NCBI GenBank assembly: GCA_003554115.1
Contig: PWFE01000132.1
Span: forward strand, 1-7,896
Reading direction: 5' to 3'
Origin: Haloferacaceae archaeon
GTDB lineage: Archaea > Halobacteriota > Halobacteria > Halobacteriales > Haloferacaceae
DNA: 7,896 nt
A program made the translations under genes and the position numbers. Shown piece by piece: positions 4,869 to 7,896 of the stretch (positions are counted from its first letter, which is position 1; each line of letters begins with the position of its first letter). A model generated the notes under the pieces. That model was not told the origin of the DNA, searched no databases, and saw only the letters and a list, made by a program, of their open reading frames with translations.

Positions 4869-7069
4869 GCGAAACATCCAGACAGTCACGGGCCGAGCGT
4901 ATCAAACACATCATGAACACCGAGGGGCAGGCGGTTCGGACGAACACCCGCGGATTCAATGCCGGTCGGTATGAATCGGTCTCGAAACTCGAAGACTACG
5001 AGGCATTGAAAGACCGCGCCAGAGCGATCAAGGCAGATGCGATACAACAGCTTCCCGAGCTGATCGATCAAGTCACCGATGTCGTCGAGGAGAACGGTGG
5101 CACCGTCTATCTCGCATCGGATGCTGCCGATGCAAACCAGTATATCGCCCGCGTCTGTGCGGATCAACAAGCCGACCGACTCATCAAGAGTAAGTCGATG
5201 ACCAGCGAGGAAATCGAGATCAACGACCATCTCGAACGCAAGGGAGTCGACGTCGTCGAAACCGACCTAGGTGAATGGGTACTGCAGCTTGCCGAGGAGG
5301 CTCCAAGCCATATTGTCGCACCAGCAATCCACAAATCGCGAGAGGAAATCGCGAGGCTGTTCAACCACCAGTTCGACCCCGAGACGGAACTCGAATCGGC
5401 CGAGGAGTTGACGATGTTCGCTCGCGAGCGACTGGGTGAGCTCATTCAGGAAGCCGATGTCGGAATGACCGGTGCGAACTTCATTACCGCTGATTCGGGG
5501 ACGATTGCGCTTGTTACCAGCGAGGGCAACGCTCGCAAGTCGGTTACCGTTCCGGAGACACATATTGCGGTCGCGGGTGTCGAAAAGATCGTCCCACGCA
5601 TCGAAGACCTCCAGCCGTTCATCGAGTTGATTGGTCGCTCGGGAACCGGCCAAGATATCACCAGCTACATTTCGCTTTTCACGCCGCCGATCAACTCACC
5701 GACCGTCGACTTCGAGGACGTCGACTCGCTGATCGAGGGCTCCGGCGAGGACCGCGAGTTCCATCTCGTATTGATCGACAACGGCCGGATGGCGATGCGC
5801 GACGACGAGGACCTCCGCGAGACGCTGTACTGCATCCGGTGTTCGGCCTGTTCGAACACGTGTGCGAACTTCCAGTCGGTTGGCGGGCATGTGTTTGGCG
5901 GCGAGACGTACTCCGGCGGCATCGCAACCGGTTGGGAAGCCGGTATCCACGGTGTCGAGACGGCCGCGACGTTCAACGACCAGTGTACCGGCTGCTCACG
6001 ATGTGTCGAGGCCTGTCCTGTCGGCATCGACATCCCGTGGATCAACACGGTCGTCCGAAACCGGGCCAACAGCCAGAAAGATGTAAACATGGAGTTTCTC
6101 GTCGACGGACTGACTCCCGACAGCGAGGAGCACGGCCCCGAGCTCCAGAAACGGCTGTTCGGGAACTTCGAGACGCTGGCGAAACTCGGCAGCGCCACGG
6201 CCCCGCTTTCGAACTGGATGGCAGACACAGCGCCGATCGGCCGGCTTCTCGAACGGGTCGCCGGTGTCGACCGCCGTCGACCGCTTCCTTCGTTCAGCCG
6301 GACCAGCTTTGTCGAATGGTTCGACGCACGCGAGACGGTGCCGCCGGCTGATCCCGACCGGAAGGTCGTCATCTACCCTGATCTGTACACGAACTACATG
6401 GACGTCGAACGCGGCAAAGCCGCTGTCCGAGCACTGGAGGCACTTGGTGTCGAAGTGCTCGTTCCCCACGCCACTGGCTCCGGTCGTGCGCCGCTTTCAC
6501 AGGGGATGATCGACACAGCCCGGAGCAAGGCCACCGCGGTCGCAGCGGAGCTCACGCCGTACTTTGAGCAGGGATACGATGTTGTGGTCATCGAGCCAAG
6601 CGACCTCGCAATGTTCACTGGCGAGTACGAACGGCTTCTCTCGGAGTCGACGTTCGAGCTGTTTGCCGACAACAGTTATGAACTTCTGGAGTACGTCTAC
6701 GGGCTCGTGGCGAACGGAGCCGATATCGACCGGCTCCGACATGCTGAGGGCGAAACAACCGTTGCCTACCACAGCCACTGCCAACAGCGAACGATGGGTC
6801 TCGAAGTGTACAGCCACACGCTGCTTGAACGTTGTGGCTACGATGTCGAGACAAATGATGTCGAGTGCTGCGGAATGGCTGGCTCTTTCGGATATAAAAG
6901 CCAGTTCTATGAGCAGTCGGTTGATATCGGCGAGCAGCTTACCGAGCAGATCCGCGACGCAGAGCCGGATATCGTCGTTGCCAACGGGACGTCCTGTCTC
7001 GACCAGATCGATGACCTGCTTGAACAGCGGCCACAGCACGTCATTGAACTACTTGCACCGGCGCCCTGA
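4865..7069 (+). CDS. lutB: Fused LutB-LutA iron-sulfur protein (LUD + 4Fe-4S + CCG domains)
   Basis: A 734-residue fusion of two Lut subunits that are separate proteins in bacteria. The LutB-type LUD domain (about 50-300) carries IKSKSMTSEEIEIN (107-120) and ETDLGEWVLQLAEEAPSHI (132-150). Further on come GANFITADSGTIAL (203-216) and THIAVAGVEKIVP (232-244). The ferredoxin module has two 4Fe-4S sets, C323-x2-C326-x2-C329-x3-C333 and C374-x2-C377-x2-C380-x3-C384-P. From about 500 a LutA/GlpC-like CCG region follows. Its second half is intact (YHSHCQQ with C639, then C668-C669-G670, and C711), typical of a heterodisulfide-reductase-type cluster site. The first half is degenerate: the YPDLYTNY segment (504-511) lacks the usual cysteine and GSGRAPLSQG (538-547) replaces CCG. 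It should form a lactate dehydrogenase complex with LutC at the inner membrane face or in the cytoplasm, delivering electrons to quinone. Translation is coupled to lutC by a four-base overlap. Confidence 0.95.
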   Translation: MSETSRQSRAERIKHIMNTEGQAVRTNTRGFNAGRYESVSKLEDYEALKDRARAIKADAIQQLPELIDQVTDVVEENGGTVYLASDAADANQYIARVCADQQADRLIKSKSMTSEEIEINDHLERKGVDVVETDLGEWVLQLAEEAPSHIVAPAIHKSREEIARLFNHQFDPETELESAEELTMFARERLGELIQEADVGMTGANFITADSGTIALVTSEGNARKSVTVPETHIAVAGVEKIVPRIEDLQPFIELIGRSGTGQDITSYISLFTPPINSPTVDFEDVDSLIEGSGEDREFHLVLIDNGRMAMRDDEDLRETLYCIRCSACSNTCANFQSVGGHVFGGETYSGGIATGWEAGIHGVETAATFNDQCTGCSRCVEACPVGIDIPWINTVVRNRANSQKDVNMEFLVDGLTPDSEEHGPELQKRLFGNFETLAKLGSATAPLSNWMADTAPIGRLLERVAGVDRRRPLPSFSRTSFVEWFDARETVPPADPDRKVVIYPDLYTNYMDVERGKAAVRALEALGVEVLVPHATGSGRAPLSQGMIDTARSKATAVAAELTPYFEQGYDVVVIEPSDLAMFTGEYERLLSESTFELFADNSYELLEYVYGLVANGADIDRLRHAEGETTVAYHSHCQQRTMGLEVYSHTLLERCGYDVETNDVECCGMAGSFGYKSQFYEQSVDIGEQLTEQIRDAEPDIVVANGTSCLDQIDDLLEQRPQHVIELLAPAP

Positions 7070-7156
7070 GAACCCAACACAGCCCAACCCGAAAACCAGA
7101 ACTCACTGGCAGTGCTGATTCGCATTGCCCACCCGACCGAACAGACAGTCGACTGA

Positions 7157-7342
7157 TTGAACCGGGTTCCCGACTACGGCGTCGAGGCGGCTGCAACCCG
7201 GACCGGGGCGAGCGTCTTAGTAACTCCGTGTGTGCTCTACGCCTAGTGTTAGGTCACAGTGTTCTATCGCCGACAGGGCTACGTTACCGTCAGTGGACTG
7301 TTCGAGGAGGTCGTGGCTGACGGCGATTTCACGAGAGTGTGA
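7157..7342 (+). pseudogene. Possible gene relic with two in-frame stops
   Basis: One frame reads LNRVPDYGVEAAATRTGA and continues to VLYA, then meets TAG (7244) and TAG (7250) two codons apart. It goes on in the same frame as VTVFYRRQGYVTVSG, then LFEEVVADGDFTRV to TGA (7340). Both halves have the amino-acid make-up and third-position bias of haloarchaeal coding sequence, which is unusual for random intergenic DNA here. A single gene broken by point mutations would look like this. The parent family is not recognised, no promoter is evident, and chance cannot be excluded over such short length. Confidence 0.25.
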
Positions 7343-7398
7343 CCTGCGCGATACTGCAGGCGCGGGTCCAAACTGGCTGGCACTGGTACCCCCTCACT

Positions 7399-7482
7399 AT
7401 GACACTTATTCTCATACTAGTTGTTTTACTCACACTGGTCTACCCCTACGTAAGCTTTTTATTTGTGATGGCGCCACGTTGA
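7399..7482 (+). CDS. Doubtful 27-residue hydrophobic micro-ORF
   Basis: ATG 7399 opens a frame for MTLILILVVLLTLVYPYVSF continuing to LFVMAPR, a single membrane-spanning peptide if translated. It uses codons that haloarchaea avoid (ATA, CTA, TTA) and has no well-placed TATA box or Shine-Dalgarno site. AT-rich DNA with many T in second positions gives hydrophobic peptides by chance, so this is listed as a possibility only. Confidence 0.15.
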   Translation: MTLILILVVLLTLVYPYVSFLFVMAPR

Positions 7483-7494
7483 CACGATGGCTTG

Positions 7495-7534
7495 CCCCCG
7501 TCATCCCCGCTGACCCCCAAAATCCCCATCCCCC
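7495..7534 (-). other. C-tract cluster, G-quadruplex motif on the minus strand
   Basis: Five C-tracts of four or five bases lie at 7495-7499, 7505-7508, 7514-7518, 7524-7527 and 7530-7534. They are separated by 5, 5, 5 and 2 bases. On the minus strand this is a textbook G4-tract quadruplex motif with short loops; the plus strand could form an i-motif. It is not in a coding gene. Confidence 0.6.
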
Positions 7535-7711
7535 ACGCTGTGTTTTGTCGATTTTTACCTGACCTCACTGGTAAGTGAAACTACAAGTCCGGTATTCGGC
7601 AGCGAATGTATCCAGTACTGTGCGGTCTACGATTTGCAAACTCGACAGCGACACCCATCCTCAGTCCGGACAAGCGATACAGTTGATACTCGGTGCATGC
7701 GTTTTTGCTGT

Positions 7712-7896
7712 ATGAACCACGACCGTCTGCATGCCCGAAAGCCGACACACGATATCGAGCGCTGGTCGACTGGAATCGTTGATGCCATTGACCAGCGGGA
7801 TGGCCACTGCGTCGTCACCGTGATCAACGAACACGGCGAGCCGGTTGAGTTGGTCATCACGCTTGCGGTTCAAGCGTTGTTCTTGCGTCGACTGGA
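7712..7896 (+). CDS. Uncharacterised protein, 3' end cut by the window
   Basis: The first 61 codons are present and the frame is still open at the window edge. The product begins MNHDRLHARKPTHDIERW. It continues with STGIVDAIDQRDGHCVVTVI, an acidic turn NEHGEPVEL and a hydrophobic VITLAVQALFLRRL. Two beta strands (about 20-26 and 33-39) and a third (46-52) leading into a helix suggest a small beta-rich domain, not a membrane protein. Charged, acidic composition and codon use fit haloarchaeal coding sequence. A weak TATA-like GATACT lies about 26 bases before the ATG. Antisense frames over the same region look like shadows. I do not recognise the family and the missing end prevents a firmer statement. 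Confidence 0.62.
   Translation, partial: MNHDRLHARKPTHDIERWSTGIVDAIDQRDGHCVVTVINEHGEPVELVITLAVQALFLRRL

Larger units (their letters stand above)
7070..7711. other. 640-base region with no convincing gene
   Basis: The stretch between the lut operon and the last gene holds no full-length gene. It contains an inverted repeat CACTG-G-CAGTG (7104-7114) just after the operon, without a following T-run. It also holds a possible gene relic (7157-7342), a tiny hydrophobic frame (7399-7482), and an imperfect direct repeat of CACTGGT plus ACCCC (7381-7392 and 7432-7446). A C-tract cluster (7495-7534) is followed by T-rich sequence to about 7557 (TGTTTTGTCGATTTTT), which might terminate plus-strand transcription. 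Composition changes along the stretch, with AT-rich codons around 7400-7465. It looks like eroded or regulatory DNA. Confidence 0.6.

Noticed and set aside
5665..6372. A 235-codon minus-strand frame within lutB
   Set aside because: Low-complexity Ser/Arg/Pro composition and full overlap with the conserved Fe-S region of LutB mark it as a shadow.
6497..7039. A 180-codon minus-strand frame opposite the CCG domain
   Set aside because: It overlaps conserved cysteine motifs of the real gene completely and has no promoter or family pattern.
7495..7534. C-tract cluster as a CRISPR-like or tandem repeat array
   Set aside because: The spacers are only 2-5 bases and the unit is a bare C-run, so it cannot be a CRISPR array.
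7627..7873. Minus-strand frames of 70 and 77 codons at the right edge
   Set aside because: They are antisense to the better-supported 7712 gene and show no consistent composition or start signals.

Overview
The window reads as chromosomal DNA of a halophilic archaeon (class Halobacteria). Supporting signs are strongly acidic deduced proteins, moderate-to-high GC, several starts that look leaderless with an AT-rich TATA-like element about 25 bases upstream, a tRNA-Glu close to the haloarchaeal form, and a lactate-utilisation (LUD) operon built as in archaea. No genus can be named. No integrase, transposase, CRISPR array or defence system was seen. Most of the window is dense, ordinary coding sequence; the last 800 bases are looser and look eroded.

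Layout. (1) 1-120: tRNA-Glu(UUC) with a TATA-like element at the very start of the window. (2) 121-293: noncoding, with two perfect inverted repeats and a small palindrome beside a TATA element, leading into a 128-residue acidic protein (294-680) with a possible SpoIIAA/STAS-like fold. (3) 765-2151: a divergent pair, a DoxX-family membrane protein (minus) and a nitroreductase-family flavoprotein (plus), with a long imperfect palindrome between them. Together they resemble the MhqN/MhqP quinone and electrophile-detoxification pairing known from Bacillus. (4) 2236-2639: two very small genes facing each other, a GTG-started 54-residue two-helix membrane protein and a 53-residue zinc-ribbon protein, sharing a bidirectional hairpin terminator. 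(5) 2748-4178: a complete DASH-family cryptochrome/photolyase, divergent from the zinc-ribbon gene. (6) 4245-7069: a palindrome, a strong BRE/TATA promoter and a two-gene operon, lutC and a fused lutB-lutA, overlapping by four bases. (7) 7070-7711: 640 bases without a convincing gene, holding a possible gene relic with in-frame stops, a doubtful 27-codon hydrophobic ORF and five regularly spaced C-tracts (a G-quadruplex motif on the minus strand). (8) 7712-end: the start of an uncharacterised gene that runs off the window.

The genes suggest lactate oxidation through an iron-sulfur LutABC-type complex, light-driven repair or light sensing by a DASH cryptochrome, and a redox or electrophile stress module. 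No single novel system joins them. The points most worth a second look are the fused LutB-LutA subunit with one degenerate CCG half, the DoxX gene that lacks a canonical start where its promoter and Shine-Dalgarno predict one, the candidate operator palindromes, the C-tract motif and the unannotatable small genes.
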